A DNA stretch of 64,000 nt from CALZIK01 sp945787635 (GCA_947259725.1 CAMYNM010000014.1:34956-98955), one strand, 5' to 3'. Numbered from the stretch's first letter, positions 17,507 to 27,832 are shown. Made by a program: numbers and translations. The notes: a model not told the origin generated them from the letters alone.

Positions 17507-20118
17507 TCGCCTCGCAACGCCTCCGCGGGGGACGTTCGCGACATCTTGTACGCGGGGAAAAGGCCGGCCAGAAGCGCCGCCCCGATCGATAATGCGAGCG
17601 CCGCGACCAGCGGCTGCGCTGAGATGGTCATCTCCAGCGACCAACCGAAGGAGCGTCGATTGATGACGTGGATCATGATCGCGGACATCACCAGGCCGAC
17701 CGGGATCGCGAGCAAACCGGCGACCAGTCCGATCAGGCCCGTCTGGGTGGTGACCAGGGTCCACACCTCTCGCGGCGTGAGCCCCAGGGCCCTCAAGACC
17801 CCTAGCTCGCGGCCGCGCTCCAGCTGAAGGGCGGTGAGCGCCGCCAGCACCCCGACGAACGCCACCAGGACCGCCAGGAGGCGAAGCACGCCGGTGACCA
17901 CGAAGGTCCGGTCGAACACTCGAAGTGACTGTTCGCGCAAGAGTCCGTTGCTTCGGATGACGAGCTCGCCGCCCAGGGCCGCTTCGGCGGCGGATTTTAC
18001 CCGCTCGAGCTCGGCGTCGCTCGGAGCCGAGTCCACCGCGATGTCTTGCGACGTTTCGCGCAGGTAGAGCGCCGCGGCGGTGATTCCGCGGTCGCTCCAA
18101 AGCTCTCGATACATCTTCTGGGTCAGCAGGACGGTGCCTTCCTCGGTCGCGTAGTCGTAGAAGATCCCCGCCACCCGGAAACTCCGGACGCCGGAGGGTG
18201 TCTCCAGGCTGAGCGATTCGCCGAGATCCAGCCGGTGCCGGAAGGCAAAGGGCTCGGAGATCAGCACGCTGTCACCGCGCTCGTAGGCCGGCCAGGCTTG
18301 CGCCGGATCACCGTCTTTCAATCGAAACGCCGTGTGGCCGATCTCGACGAGATCGTGGGCCAGAAGCTGCACCGGACCGACGCTCGAGTTCACCCGCACG
18401 CTTCGAACGGTGGTGACGCGGTCGACGCCCTTGAGACCTCGCAGGACCGCGACGTCGGCGTCGTCGAGTGCGGCCGGGGTCGCCGAGAAGCGGTCCACCA
18501 GCGCCTGGGGGGAGGTGACGTAGAGGTCCGCGGGGAGCGAGTTTGAGAGCCAGCGATCGACCGTGCCGCGAAAGCTCTGGATCATCACGTCGACGCCGAC
18601 CGTCACCGCGACCGCCATCATCAGCGCCGCGATGGCGACGCCGGTGCGGCTGAGCGCGGCGACGACGCTTCGAGCCGAGAATCTACCGAGAGTGCCGAAG
18701 AGACCGCCCGCGACCGGCGTCAGGACGCCCATCAGGAGCAGGGTCGTCGCGGGGGTCAGACAGGCCAGGCCCAGAAGCACCAGGAAAAGCCCCATGAAGC
18801 TCGACACCAGATCGGTGAGTGGCAAGAGCAGGCAGGCGCTTCCCGCGGCGGCGAGAGCGAGGCCGATCGCCGTGACCAGCGGCACAGCCCTATGCAGCCG
18901 ACCTTCGAGCTCGGCGCGGTCGAGAGCCGAGCGCGGCTCGGTGCGAAGCGCTTCCGCGGCCGGCCCAAAGGCCGCGACGAGTGCCGCGCCGATGCCCAGG
19001 ATCACGCCCGCCGCCAGCACCGACAAAGGCACGCTGACGACGCTGACAGTCACCGTGAAGTACAGATCGTTGACGGTTTGAGCGACGCGGTCCACCAGGA
19101 TCCTGGCCAGGGCGCTTCCGATCGGGACTCCCAGGGCCGAGCCGAGCGCGCCGACGATCGCCGCTTCGACCAGCACGATTGCGAACAGCTCTCTCGAGGT
19201 CGCCCCGAGCGCCCTCAGGATTCCCAGCGTGGGCCGCCGCTGAACGACGGCGAAGGTCATCGTGTTGTAGATCAGGAAGGCGCCGCAAAGGAGCGCGAGC
19301 AGGCTCAGAGCTCGCAGATTGAGCCGAAAGGCTCGGGTCATCTGCTCCGCGGCGGCGGAGCGTTGTTCAGGCCTTACGATGCTGACGCCGGGCGGCAGCG
19401 CGTCACGAATCGGGCGCAGCGCCGTTTCCGGCTCGTCTCGCAGATCCGGCGGCACCACCAGATCGATCCGCGAAATGCCGGCACCGAGCCCGAAAAGCGC
19501 TTGCGCGGTTCCAATGTCGGTGACCAGAAGATCGGCCGAGGCCTGTCGCTCGAAGTCGTTCTGGGGCTCGAACAGACCCACCACCTCGAGCTGGTGCGGG
19601 TGGCCGGCGACGACCACTCGAAGGAAGTCGCCCGGCTCGACGGACAGCTCGCGAGCGGACGGACCCGACAGCGAGATGCCCGACCGGGTCATCAGGCCGG
19701 CCAGGTCGATCGAGCTCGTTCGAGGGTCGAGCTGGTCCCGAAACGAGCTTTCCGCAAAGAGGTCCACGCCGAGCAGCCGGAACCTGCGGCGAGCCCCGGC
19801 CGGCGACGGACTGCGCGGGCCAGGCATCACGAAGACGAAGCCCTCGACGACCGGCGCCGACCAACGAATACCTAGCTCGATGCGGAGCACGCGGTAGAGA
19901 TCTCCGGGCACGCCGAGGGACTCACCGACGATATGGTGAGTCGTCCGGCCGGTGACGGCTCGGGTGGAGACGTCAAAGGCTCGAAGAGCGGATCCGTTGG
20001 CGCCCTCGATGCCGACGAAAACGGCGACGCCGAGCGCGACTCCGATCACCGAGAACGCCGCTTGGAGCGGATGCTTCCTGAAGTGGCCGGTGGCGGCCTT
20101 GATGAGAAGCCGTCTCAT
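17503..20118 (-). CDS. ABC transporter permease, double FtsX type
   Basis: 871 residues, ATG at 20118 overlapping the ATPase stop (ATGA). It has an N-terminal helix (HPLQAAFSVIGVALGVAVFVGI), a large periplasmic MacB-core-like domain (about 45-250), then three helices, a further helix pair, a second periplasmic domain (about 520-740) and three C-terminal helices ending in FPAYKMSRTSPAEALRGE. Both FtsX modules have the GILRALG/LGVLRALGLT motif of mechanotransmission-type transporters. Such permeases work from the inner membrane on lipoproteins, lipids or envelope compounds rather than by classical import. With the ATPase upstream and the AttH-like lipoprotein downstream, the set resembles AttEFGH. 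Confidence 0.92.
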   Translation of the reverse strand: MRRLLIKAATGHFRKHPLQAAFSVIGVALGVAVFVGIEGANGSALRAFDVSTRAVTGRTTHHIVGESLGVPGDLYRVLRIELGIRWSAPVVEGFVFVMPGPRSPSPAGARRRFRLLGVDLFAESSFRDQLDPRTSSIDLAGLMTRSGISLSGPSARELSVEPGDFLRVVVAGHPHQLEVVGLFEPQNDFERQASADLLVTDIGTAQALFGLGAGISRIDLVVPPDLRDEPETALRPIRDALPPGVSIVRPEQRSAAAEQMTRAFRLNLRALSLLALLCGAFLIYNTMTFAVVQRRPTLGILRALGATSRELFAIVLVEAAIVGALGSALGVPIGSALARILVDRVAQTVNDLYFTVTVSVVSVPLSVLAAGVILGIGAALVAAFGPAAEALRTEPRSALDRAELEGRLHRAVPLVTAIGLALAAAGSACLLLPLTDLVSSFMGLFLVLLGLACLTPATTLLLMGVLTPVAGGLFGTLGRFSARSVVAALSRTGVAIAALMMAVAVTVGVDVMIQSFRGTVDRWLSNSLPADLYVTSPQALVDRFSATPAALDDADVAVLRGLKGVDRVTTVRSVRVNSSVGPVQLLAHDLVEIGHTAFRLKDGDPAQAWPAYERGDSVLISEPFAFRHRLDLGESLSLETPSGVRSFRVAGIFYDYATEEGTVLLTQKMYRELWSDRGITAAALYLRETSQDIAVDSAPSDAELERVKSAAEAALGGELVIRSNGLLREQSLRVFDRTFVVTGVLRLLAVLVAFVGVLAALTALQLERGRELGVLRALGLTPREVWTLVTTQTGLIGLVAGLLAIPVGLVMSAIMIHVINRRSFGWSLEMTISAQPLVAALALSIGAALLAGLFPAYKMSRTSPAEALRGE

Positions 20119-20831
20119 TGCCTGGCGGGCGGCACGAGGTCGATGTCGGAAAGCTCGACCGGTCGACCGTGATCGAGGCGAAATACCCGGTCCGCAACGT
20201 GGGCGACTTCGCGACTGTGAGTCGCCATCACCAGAGTTTTGCCCTCCTGCCGGGTCATCGAATCAATCAGGTCCAGCACCTCGCGCCCGGTGTCGGCGTC
20301 GAGGTTGCCGGTGGGTTCGTCGGCGAGAAGCAGGTCGGGATCGTGCGCGAGCGCCCTGGCAATGGCGACACGCTGGCGCTCTCCGCCGGAGAGTCGCTCG
20401 GGAAAGCTCGCGCGGCGCGCGCCCAGACCGACTCGATCGAGCAGCTCCAGTGCGCGCTCGCGCTCTTGCTTTCCCAGCCGGCCGGACAGCTCCAGGGGCA
20501 GAAGGAGGTTCTCTTCGACGGTCAAGGTGGGCAGCAAGTTGAAGAACTGGAAAACGAACCCGATGCGATGCCGGCGGAAAAGAGTGCGCTCGCGCTCGCT
20601 CAGCTCATGGAGGGAGACGCCGTCGACGACAACCCCGCCTTCGTCGGGCAGGTCGATTCCCGAGACCAGATTGAGCAGCGTCGTCTTGCCGGAGCCGCTG
20701 CGTCCGAGGAGAACCACCAACTCTCCCGGGTCGATCGCCAGAGTCGCGCGGTCGAGGACGACGTGAGTCCGGTCCCCCTCCTGGTACGACTTCGAGAGCT
20801 CGAGGAGCTCGATGAACGGATCGCCGCGCAC
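20115..20831 (-). CDS. ABC transporter ATP-binding protein (LolD/MacB type)
   Basis: 238 residues, GTG start at 20831. It has all nucleotide-binding motifs: Walker A GRSGSGKTT, Q-loop FVFQFFNLLPTLTVEEN, signature LSGGERQRVAIARAL, Walker B LLLADEPTGNLD, and the H-loop in MATHSREVA. FVFQFFNLLPTLT is characteristic of the LolD/FtsE/MacB group that drives FtsX-type permeases. It powers the 871-residue permease with which it overlaps. It starts 5 bases after the stop of the ATP-cone kinase gene, so the four genes from 22183 down to 16316 look like one transcript. Confidence 0.94.
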   Translation of the reverse strand: MRGDPFIELLELSKSYQEGDRTHVVLDRATLAIDPGELVVLLGRSGSGKTTLLNLVSGIDLPDEGGVVVDGVSLHELSERERTLFRRHRIGFVFQFFNLLPTLTVEENLLLPLELSGRLGKQERERALELLDRVGLGARRASFPERLSGGERQRVAIARALAHDPDLLLADEPTGNLDADTGREVLDLIDSMTRQEGKTLVMATHSREVAHVADRVFRLDHGRPVELSDIDLVPPARQ

Positions 20832-20836
20832 TCTAC

Positions 20837-22183
20837 TTAATGGACTTCGTAGGCGCTGCCGCCTAAGAACTCCCGGAGCAGCGAGGTCGGCGGAACGATC
20901 GAGTCGTCCGCCACGCCCTCGATCGTCGCCAGGAGGTCGTGGATTCGCTTGGCCCGCAGATAGCCGTCGAGGCGGCGCTCGTCGCCCCGCCAGGCGGACA
21001 GGAAGTCGGGTAGGTGCTCGAACAGGCGGTGCTTCAGAAACGGCAACTCGTAAGGCAGCGCGCTGTTGACCTTGAAATCGGCTGTGGCATGGTGCGGGAT
21101 GATGTGCTTGAGCTCGCTACGCCGGACGTAGTGCCAGTGCAGGATGGTCTTTTCCGGCGGGTAGGCTCGAAACTGGCTGTCGCGGAGCATGCGACGGAGC
21201 AGACGGATATCGGTCCAGCGGATGTACTCACCGTTGGTGTCCTTGAACTGGCTGACGGTCTCGATGTAGATCTTGCACTTGCGCTCCGCTCGAACGCTTT
21301 CGGTCAGGCCGCTGTATAGACCGTGGAGGTTGTCGAGGAGGACCAGGCTCCCGGGCTCGGGCTCGAATCGGGTGGTGTCGCCGGTGCGCTTTCCCGTTCT
21401 GAAGTCGTAGGTGGGCATGTCGACCGGCCGCCCGGCGTCTACCTCGGCGAGATGCCGGTTGATCAGACCCAGGTCGAGCGCTTCCGGAGTCTCGAAGTCG
21501 TAGTCGCCGAACTCGTCTTTTGGATGGAGCTCGAGATCGAAGAAGTAGTTGTCGAGCGACATCGGTATGACATGGAGGCCATGGGCCTCGAGGTGCTCCC
21601 TGAGCTTCATGGTCGTGGTGGTCTTGCCGGACGAGCTGGGCCCGGCGACGATCACGAAACGCAACTCGGATCGTCGCTCGAGGATCGCGTTGGCCGCGCC
21701 CTCGATCATGGCATCGTAGGTTCTTTCGGCTGCCTCGATCAGCGCGGCCAACCGGCCGGCGCCTACGATCTCGTTGAGACCGGCGACCGTGTGGCAGCCG
21801 TGTTCGACGTTCCAGTCGAGGGCCTGCCACATCATCTTGTACGGAATATTGTCGATTTGAGCGGACTCCATGAGATCGCGCATCTGGGCCCGCTTACGCC
21901 GGTAGGCATTGTAGGCCTTGGCTATCTGGGCCGCCTTGGGATGGGCGCTCTTGATCAGAACGCGCTCGACGATGTCCTGAATATTCTCGACGGTGGGCGG
22001 CAGTTCGTCGGTGTAGTTGGCGCGGGCGGCTTCGACCACCTTCCGGGTGACCGTGCCGGCCAAATCCCGATCGTGGTGGCCGACGCTGGCGCCGGCCTTG
22101 TAGACGGCGACGGCGATCTTCTCCTGGTCGAACGGGACGATCGTGCCGGTGCGCTTGATGATGTTTGACGGTGAGGAAGCCAT
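20837..22183 (-). CDS. ATP-cone / uridine-kinase-like P-loop protein
   Basis: 448 residues. Residues 5-100 are an ATP-cone (IIKRTGTIVPFDQEKI, then VENIQDIVERVLI), the allosteric nucleotide-sensing module best known from ribonucleotide reductase and NrdR. After a helical linker comes a phosphoribulokinase/uridine-kinase domain from about 175. It has Walker A in AGPSSSGKTTTTMKL, the PMSLDNYFFD segment after beta-2, and FDTPEALD-like FETPEALDLGL. Late in the domain there is HWHYVRRSELKHIIP and a short C-terminal helical tail. Similar fusions are annotated as nucleoside kinases. I infer ATP/dATP-gated phosphorylation of a nucleoside or a pentose. It is the first gene of the ABC/AttH-like operon, but a functional link to transport is not proven. 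Confidence 0.83.
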   Translation of the reverse strand: MASSPSNIIKRTGTIVPFDQEKIAVAVYKAGASVGHHDRDLAGTVTRKVVEAARANYTDELPPTVENIQDIVERVLIKSAHPKAAQIAKAYNAYRRKRAQMRDLMESAQIDNIPYKMMWQALDWNVEHGCHTVAGLNEIVGAGRLAALIEAAERTYDAMIEGAANAILERRSELRFVIVAGPSSSGKTTTTMKLREHLEAHGLHVIPMSLDNYFFDLELHPKDEFGDYDFETPEALDLGLINRHLAEVDAGRPVDMPTYDFRTGKRTGDTTRFEPEPGSLVLLDNLHGLYSGLTESVRAERKCKIYIETVSQFKDTNGEYIRWTDIRLLRRMLRDSQFRAYPPEKTILHWHYVRRSELKHIIPHHATADFKVNSALPYELPFLKHRLFEHLPDFLSAWRGDERRLDGYLRAKRIHDLLATIEGVADDSIVPPTSLLREFLGGSAYEVH

Positions 22184-22240
22184 TCGCAGTCCGACTCTAC
22201 GCCATGAAGATAGAGGGGCGGCCGACTTCCGAGCCGGCGG

Positions 22241-22595
22241 CTAGAGTGCCTTGCGCAGAAAAACGCGCGAGTGGCCGGGTGGATAATCCTCTAGCTCGGC
22301 AAAGACGCGGTAACCATGCCGTTCGTAGAACGGACGCGCCTGATAGCTGAGCGTGTCCAGATGAGCTCGAGCGCAGCCCCGGCGCCGCGCCTTCGATCGC
22401 TCGGAGCAAGCGCGAGCCAAGGCCGTATCTCCGCAGCGGGACGGCGACCCAGAGCAGGTGGACGTGGAGCCAGTTCCAGTTGACCCTGCCGCTGACGCCG
22501 CCCGCGAGCCGGCCTTCGACATCGCGCGCTATGATCGCAAGAGGTCGAAAGCCCGGCTCATCCTAGTCACTCCTAATCACCCCGAATCTACCGAA
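22241..22595 (-). pseudogene. Decayed GNAT N-acetyltransferase gene
   Basis: The two halves of a small GNAT protein are in different frames. The middle part reads EPGFRPLAIIARDVEG...LHVHLLWVAVPLRRYGLGSRLL in the frame around 22385-22562. The end part reads GCARAHLDTLSYQARPFYERHGYRVF...VFLRKAL in another frame, ending at 22241. The switch is near the GGGG run at about 22375-22385. In addition a TAG (complement of 22563-22565) interrupts the first frame upstream of EPGFRPL, and no good start codon precedes it. The acetyl-CoA-binding R-x-x-G-x-G/A motif is present as RRYGLGSRL. Two lesions make a true pseudogene more likely than a single assembly error. Confidence 0.7.
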
Positions 22596-22641
22596 CCGGC
22601 CCGGACTCGGCGAGGGCGCTCTGCGCTGGTAGCCTTCGCTC

Positions 22642-23616
22642 GTGCGCTTGAGATGCCTCTCGGCAGCCGACATCGCGGTGGCGCTTCCCATGCGCGCCGC
22701 GATCGAGGCCATGAAGCTGGCCTATCTGGCGCTGGCCGAGGGCCGGGCCGTCGCGCCACAGCGGCAGGTGATTCCGATGGGTTTCGACGCGGTGACCCTC
22801 CTGATGGGCGGCTGCGTTCCCGGCGCGGGACTGGCGGCCAAGATCGTTTCCGTCGTCCCCGGGAATGCCGAGCGCGGCCGGCCGGTGATCAGCGGGCTGG
22901 TCGTGGCGCTCGACGAGATCACCGGCGAGCCCGTCGCGATTCTCGACGGAACCTTCCTGACCTCGTGGCGAACCGGCGCGGCCGCGGGCGCCGCGACCGA
23001 TCTTCTGGCCCGCAAGGACGCGCGTCAAGCGGCTCTTCTCGGCTGTGGAGCCCAGGCACCCGCCCAGCTCTTGGCACTCGACACCACGCGCGAGCTCGAG
23101 GTCGTGCGGCTCTTCAACCGGACGCGAGCGCGCGCCGAGGCTCTGGCCGAGACGATGGCAGCCAAGGTGCGAGCCAGTCTCGAGGTGGCCGATACGGTCG
23201 GGGAGGCCGTGCGGTCGGCCGACATCGTCACCTGCGTGACTAGCTCGACCGAACCGCTTTTCCCCGGCGGCCTGCTCTCTCCCGGCGCGCATCTCAACGC
23301 CATGGGCAGCTTCACCCTCGGGATGCGCGAGCTCGACGAGGTGGTGGTGGGGCGCTCTCGCGTCTTCATCGACTCACTGGAAGCCGCGCTGGCCGAGGCC
23401 GGCGAGCTGGTCGCGGCGGAGCGGGCGGGAGCCACCAGCCGAGCCGACTGGATCGAAATCGGGCGAGTGGTGGCCGGGACGGCCGAGGGGCGGCGGTCCC
23501 CGGACGAGATCACGCTGTTCAAGTCAGTCGGTCAGGCCGCGCAGGACGTCCTGGCGGCGAGTCGAGTCGTCGAAGGAGCGCAGCCGGCCGGGCTGGGAGT
23601 GGTTGTTGAGCTCTAG
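22642..23616 (+). CDS. Ornithine cyclodeaminase/mu-crystallin-family reductase, probable 1-pyrroline-2-carboxylate reductase
   Basis: 324 residues from a GTG at 22642. The fold is that of the OCD/mu-crystallin family: MRAAIEAMKLAYLALAEGRA near the N-terminus, conserved Lys in GLAAKIVSVVPGN, FLTSWRTGAAAGAATDLLA, Rossmann region LLGCGAQAPAQL, and the end VGQAAQDVLAA. Family members include ornithine cyclodeaminase, ketimine reductase and 1-pyrroline-2-carboxylate reductase. The next gene is a trans-3-hydroxy-L-proline dehydratase, whose product is 1-pyrroline-2-carboxylate, and such pairs are known. I therefore favour the NAD(P)H reductase that makes L-proline. The 16-base spacing supports an operon. 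Confidence 0.85.
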   Translation: MRLRCLSAADIAVALPMRAAIEAMKLAYLALAEGRAVAPQRQVIPMGFDAVTLLMGGCVPGAGLAAKIVSVVPGNAERGRPVISGLVVALDEITGEPVAILDGTFLTSWRTGAAAGAATDLLARKDARQAALLGCGAQAPAQLLALDTTRELEVVRLFNRTRARAEALAETMAAKVRASLEVADTVGEAVRSADIVTCVTSSTEPLFPGGLLSPGAHLNAMGSFTLGMRELDEVVVGRSRVFIDSLEAALAEAGELVAAERAGATSRADWIEIGRVVAGTAEGRRSPDEITLFKSVGQAAQDVLAASRVVEGAQPAGLGVVVEL

Positions 23617-23632
23617 GCGGCAGGCTCCCTCG

Positions 23633-24637
23633 GTGCCGGAAGGTTGGCTTCGTCTGACGACTCTCGATGCCCATGCGGCCGGGGAGCCGCTCCGGATCGT
23701 CACCGGCGGCCTTCCCGAGATCCCCGGTGCCACCATGCTGGAGAAAAGAAGGTTTGCTCGAGATTCTCTCGACCATCTCCGGCGGCTCCTGATCTTCGAG
23801 CCTCGCGGACACGCCGACATGTACGCCTGCTATTTGACCGATCCGGTCACTGCGGACGCCGATGCCGGCGTTTTGTTTCTCCACAACGAGGGCTACAGCA
23901 CGATGTGCGGACATGCGATCATCGCGCTCACCAAGGTGGGCTTGGAGGCGGGTTGGTTCGAGGGGCCGGTGGTCCGACTGGACACCCCGGCGGGTAGGGT
24001 CGAGGCGCAAGCCCACCTCGTGGGCGGTCGTGTCGAGTCCGTCTCGTTCGTGAACGTCCCGTCCTTTGTTTCGGCCCTCGATCTCGAGGTCGATGTGCCG
24101 ACCTTGGGAACGATTCGGTGCGACGTCGCCTACGGTGGCGCCTTCTATGCCTACGTGGAGGCCGCCGCCGTCGGTCTGGCCGTCGAGCCCGACAGCTACC
24201 GCAGAATCATCGATATCGCGATGAGAATCAAGCACGCGGTCATGTCGAGCTACGATGTTCGTCACCCGTCGGGGGCTTCCGATCTCGAATTCCTCTACGG
24301 CACGATTCTGGTCGACTCTCGAAAGCCAGGTGGAGCCGTTCACAGCCGCAATGTCTGCGTGTTCGCCGACGGCGAAGTGGATCGGTCGCCCACGGGCACC
24401 GGCGTGAGCGGTCGAGCTGCGATTCTCCACGCCCGGGGAGCGCTCCCAGCAGAAAAGCGCATCACGATCGAGAGCCTCGTCGGGACCCGTTTCGATGTGC
24501 GCGTGGTGGGAACGACGACCGTCGGAACCGTTCCCGCGGTGGTGCCCGAGGTGACCGGCTCAGGCCACCTCACCGGACGTCACGAGTTCGTCCTCGACCC
24601 CGACGATCCGCTGGCCGGCGGCGTTCTCCTGCGGTAG
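23633..24637 (+). CDS. trans-3-hydroxy-L-proline dehydratase (proline racemase family, Cys/Thr type)
   Basis: 334 residues from a GTG at 23633; a TTG at 23603 would overlap the upstream gene by 14 bases. The proline-racemase fold is clear (TLDAHAAGEPLRIV, NEGYSTMCGHAIIALT, then DRSPTGTGVSGR). The first catalytic residue is Cys92. The second position is Thr254 where racemases and 4-hydroxyproline epimerases have Cys. The Cys/Thr combination is established for trans-3-hydroxy-L-proline dehydratase (as in human L3HYPDH), which removes water to give 1-pyrroline-2-carboxylate. The neighbour upstream would reduce that to proline. Together they form a salvage route for collagen-type hydroxyproline. 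Confidence 0.9.
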   Translation: MPEGWLRLTTLDAHAAGEPLRIVTGGLPEIPGATMLEKRRFARDSLDHLRRLLIFEPRGHADMYACYLTDPVTADADAGVLFLHNEGYSTMCGHAIIALTKVGLEAGWFEGPVVRLDTPAGRVEAQAHLVGGRVESVSFVNVPSFVSALDLEVDVPTLGTIRCDVAYGGAFYAYVEAAAVGLAVEPDSYRRIIDIAMRIKHAVMSSYDVRHPSGASDLEFLYGTILVDSRKPGGAVHSRNVCVFADGEVDRSPTGTGVSGRAAILHARGALPAEKRITIESLVGTRFDVRVVGTTTVGTVPAVVPEVTGSGHLTGRHEFVLDPDDPLAGGVLLR

Positions 24638-24650
24638 TTCTGGTGTCCCG

Positions 24651-24833
24651 CTAGTCGTCGAGCCGGTCGACCTCGACCCGTGTGCCGCCTGCTTCCCGCC
24701 GGACTCGCATTCGCCAGGGATTGCAGCAGACTTCGCAGTCCTGAACCATCTCGCCGCTGACGTCGGCTTCGACGAAGACCTCGACCGGCTCGCCGCAGTA
24801 TGGGCAGCTCACGGCGACTCCGTCTTCACTCAT
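24651..24833 (-). CDS. CPXCG-motif cysteine-rich small protein
   Basis: 60 residues with SCPYCGEPVEV near the start and DCEVCCNPWRM in the second half, which is the CPXCG family pattern (four Cys for a probable zinc ribbon). Its ATG overlaps the stop of the second M16 gene by ATGA, so it is the third gene of that operon. The function of the family is not known. Small zinc ribbons like this often act as binding adaptors. It is convergent with the hydroxyproline dehydratase gene. Confidence 0.88.
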   Translation of the reverse strand: MSEDGVAVSCPYCGEPVEVFVEADVSGEMVQDCEVCCNPWRMRVRREAGGTRVEVDRLDD

Positions 24834-26452
24834 TGACTCGCGCCCTGGAACATCCTTTCGATGGGGACGATCGAGATCGAGTCCGGGTGGACCTTGATCT
24901 TTTCGATCGTCTTGTCGGCGTTGATGACTTCCTCCTCGGGAGGGGCGTTGTACTTCATCGGGCTGGGCTCGTCCCCCGTCAAGTAGGCCTTCACGGTGTC
25001 GGCATTCGCCGTGACCACGACGACCTGCAGGTTCTCGCTCTGGAGATGCCTACGGACGGCCGCATTGACCTGGTCGAGGGTCAGCGCCTTGAGCCGGGCG
25101 TCGATCTCGTCGATGTAGGAAGGCATCTCGTAGAAGCTGCTGTCCATGAGAAAGCCGAGACGATTGGCTGGACTCTGAGCCCACAACTTCGAATAGTTGA
25201 CGACGAAGTCCCGGGCGAGCTCGAACTCCTCCTGAGTCATTCCTTTTTCGATCAGGCGATCCACTTCATAGAGCGCGTTGCGCAGCGCGAAGTGAGCCGT
25301 TTCGGGGACTACCGGGCGCACCCACACCGAAAAGTACTGTTGGCGACGAGGGACGGTGGGAGTCGGATTGCTCGTGAAGGGCGGCAGGTGCCAGTGCTCG
25401 ATGTAGGAGTAGTCGCCGTAGTTGAGACCGCGCTTGCCCCGCAGCTGCTTCATCAAACGCCCATGAAAGGTGCGGTGCTCGCCCAGGAAGCTGTTGGCGA
25501 CCATCAGGGGGTAGTAATCCGGGCTGCTGCGGTTGATTCCGAGCGCATAGCCGAAGTGGATCCCGACCGAGTCGGTGGGCTTCTCGATCAGTGTGAAGTC
25601 TCTTCCCTCGACCTTGGCGGCTGCCGGCAGGTCGAAACTGACGCGGCCGTCTCGTGCGCCGCCTTGCGGCAGTTCGGCGAGCCGCATGGAAAGCTCCGCG
25701 ACCAACCCCTCCGGATATCCACCGGCCAGGCCGAGCATCAGGTTGGAGCGATAGTAGTGCTTCTTGTAGAAAGTTCTGACGTCGTCGAGTGTGATCGCGG
25801 CAAGACCCTCGATGGTGCCCTCGGGAGCATGGCCATACGGATGCCCGGCGAAGATCACCTGTTGTAGCGCCTCGAGTCCCAGCAACTCGTCGTTGGACGC
25901 GCGCAGGGTGTTGGACAAATACGCTTCGAGCTGCGCCTTGTGCCTCTTGAAATCCTCCTCGCGGAACCCGGGCTCGAGAATGCCCTCGAGGAGCAGATTC
26001 AAGTACTCCAAAAGAGTCTCGCGATGGACATCGCCGCCGATCACCGTCACCTCGCGATCGGTGGTCACATCGATCGAAGCCGCCATGGGGTAGAGCTTGT
26101 CGATGACCTCGGCGTAGCTGTGCTTGACGGTTCCGGACTGGGCGAGCATCAAGCCGGTCAGGGCGGCGAGCCCTTCCTTGCCCTTCGGGTCGTGCATCGA
26201 GCCGGCCTTGAAAAGCAGCTTGATCGAGATGAGTGGCGAGCTTGCGCTGCGCAGGGTCACCACCTTGGCGAGAGCGGTCGCGGAGTCGCCGGCCGTTGCC
26301 TGCGAGGTCTCCCCGGCTACTCTGGAGCCCGGGTCGTCGTGGTCGGGACGCGAAACGCTTTCGGAGCTCTGGGCGCGGGCAAAAGCGGGAACCGAAAGGG
26401 TCGAAACAGCCAGGGCGATGAGAGCCAGTGCGGTAATCGTTGTCTTGCACAT
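24830..26452 (-). CDS. M16-family peptidase-like protein without zinc motif (inactive partner)
   Basis: 540 residues with a Sec signal peptide (hydrophobic core TALALIALAVSTLS, cleavage near AFARA), so periplasmic or exported. Both M16 halves are recognisable (LRSASSPLISIKLLFKAGSMHDP, YGDYSYIEHWH, YSKLWAQSPANRLGFLMDSSFYEMP). The inverted zinc motif HxxEH is missing: the corresponding stretch reads GLAALTGLMLAQSGT. It lies 12 bases after an M16 gene that does have HFFEH. Such active/inactive pairs form heterodimers, as in mitochondrial processing peptidase and bacterial M16B pairs. The glycine-rich non-catalytic subunit helps to hold the substrate. It is probably needed for processing of peptides in the periplasm. 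Confidence 0.9.
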   Translation of the reverse strand: MCKTTITALALIALAVSTLSVPAFARAQSSESVSRPDHDDPGSRVAGETSQATAGDSATALAKVVTLRSASSPLISIKLLFKAGSMHDPKGKEGLAALTGLMLAQSGTVKHSYAEVIDKLYPMAASIDVTTDREVTVIGGDVHRETLLEYLNLLLEGILEPGFREEDFKRHKAQLEAYLSNTLRASNDELLGLEALQQVIFAGHPYGHAPEGTIEGLAAITLDDVRTFYKKHYYRSNLMLGLAGGYPEGLVAELSMRLAELPQGGARDGRVSFDLPAAAKVEGRDFTLIEKPTDSVGIHFGYALGINRSSPDYYPLMVANSFLGEHRTFHGRLMKQLRGKRGLNYGDYSYIEHWHLPPFTSNPTPTVPRRQQYFSVWVRPVVPETAHFALRNALYEVDRLIEKGMTQEEFELARDFVVNYSKLWAQSPANRLGFLMDSSFYEMPSYIDEIDARLKALTLDQVNAAVRRHLQSENLQVVVVTANADTVKAYLTGDEPSPMKYNAPPEEEVINADKTIEKIKVHPDSISIVPIERMFQGASQ

Positions 26453-26464
26453 GTCGTGTTTCTC

Positions 26465-27832
<1,368 letters not shown>

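Noticed and set aside
17507..18100. N-terminal extension of the AttH-like frame
   Set aside because: Lies inside the permease gene; the GTG at 17506 gives a proper lipoprotein signal and a GTGA overlap.
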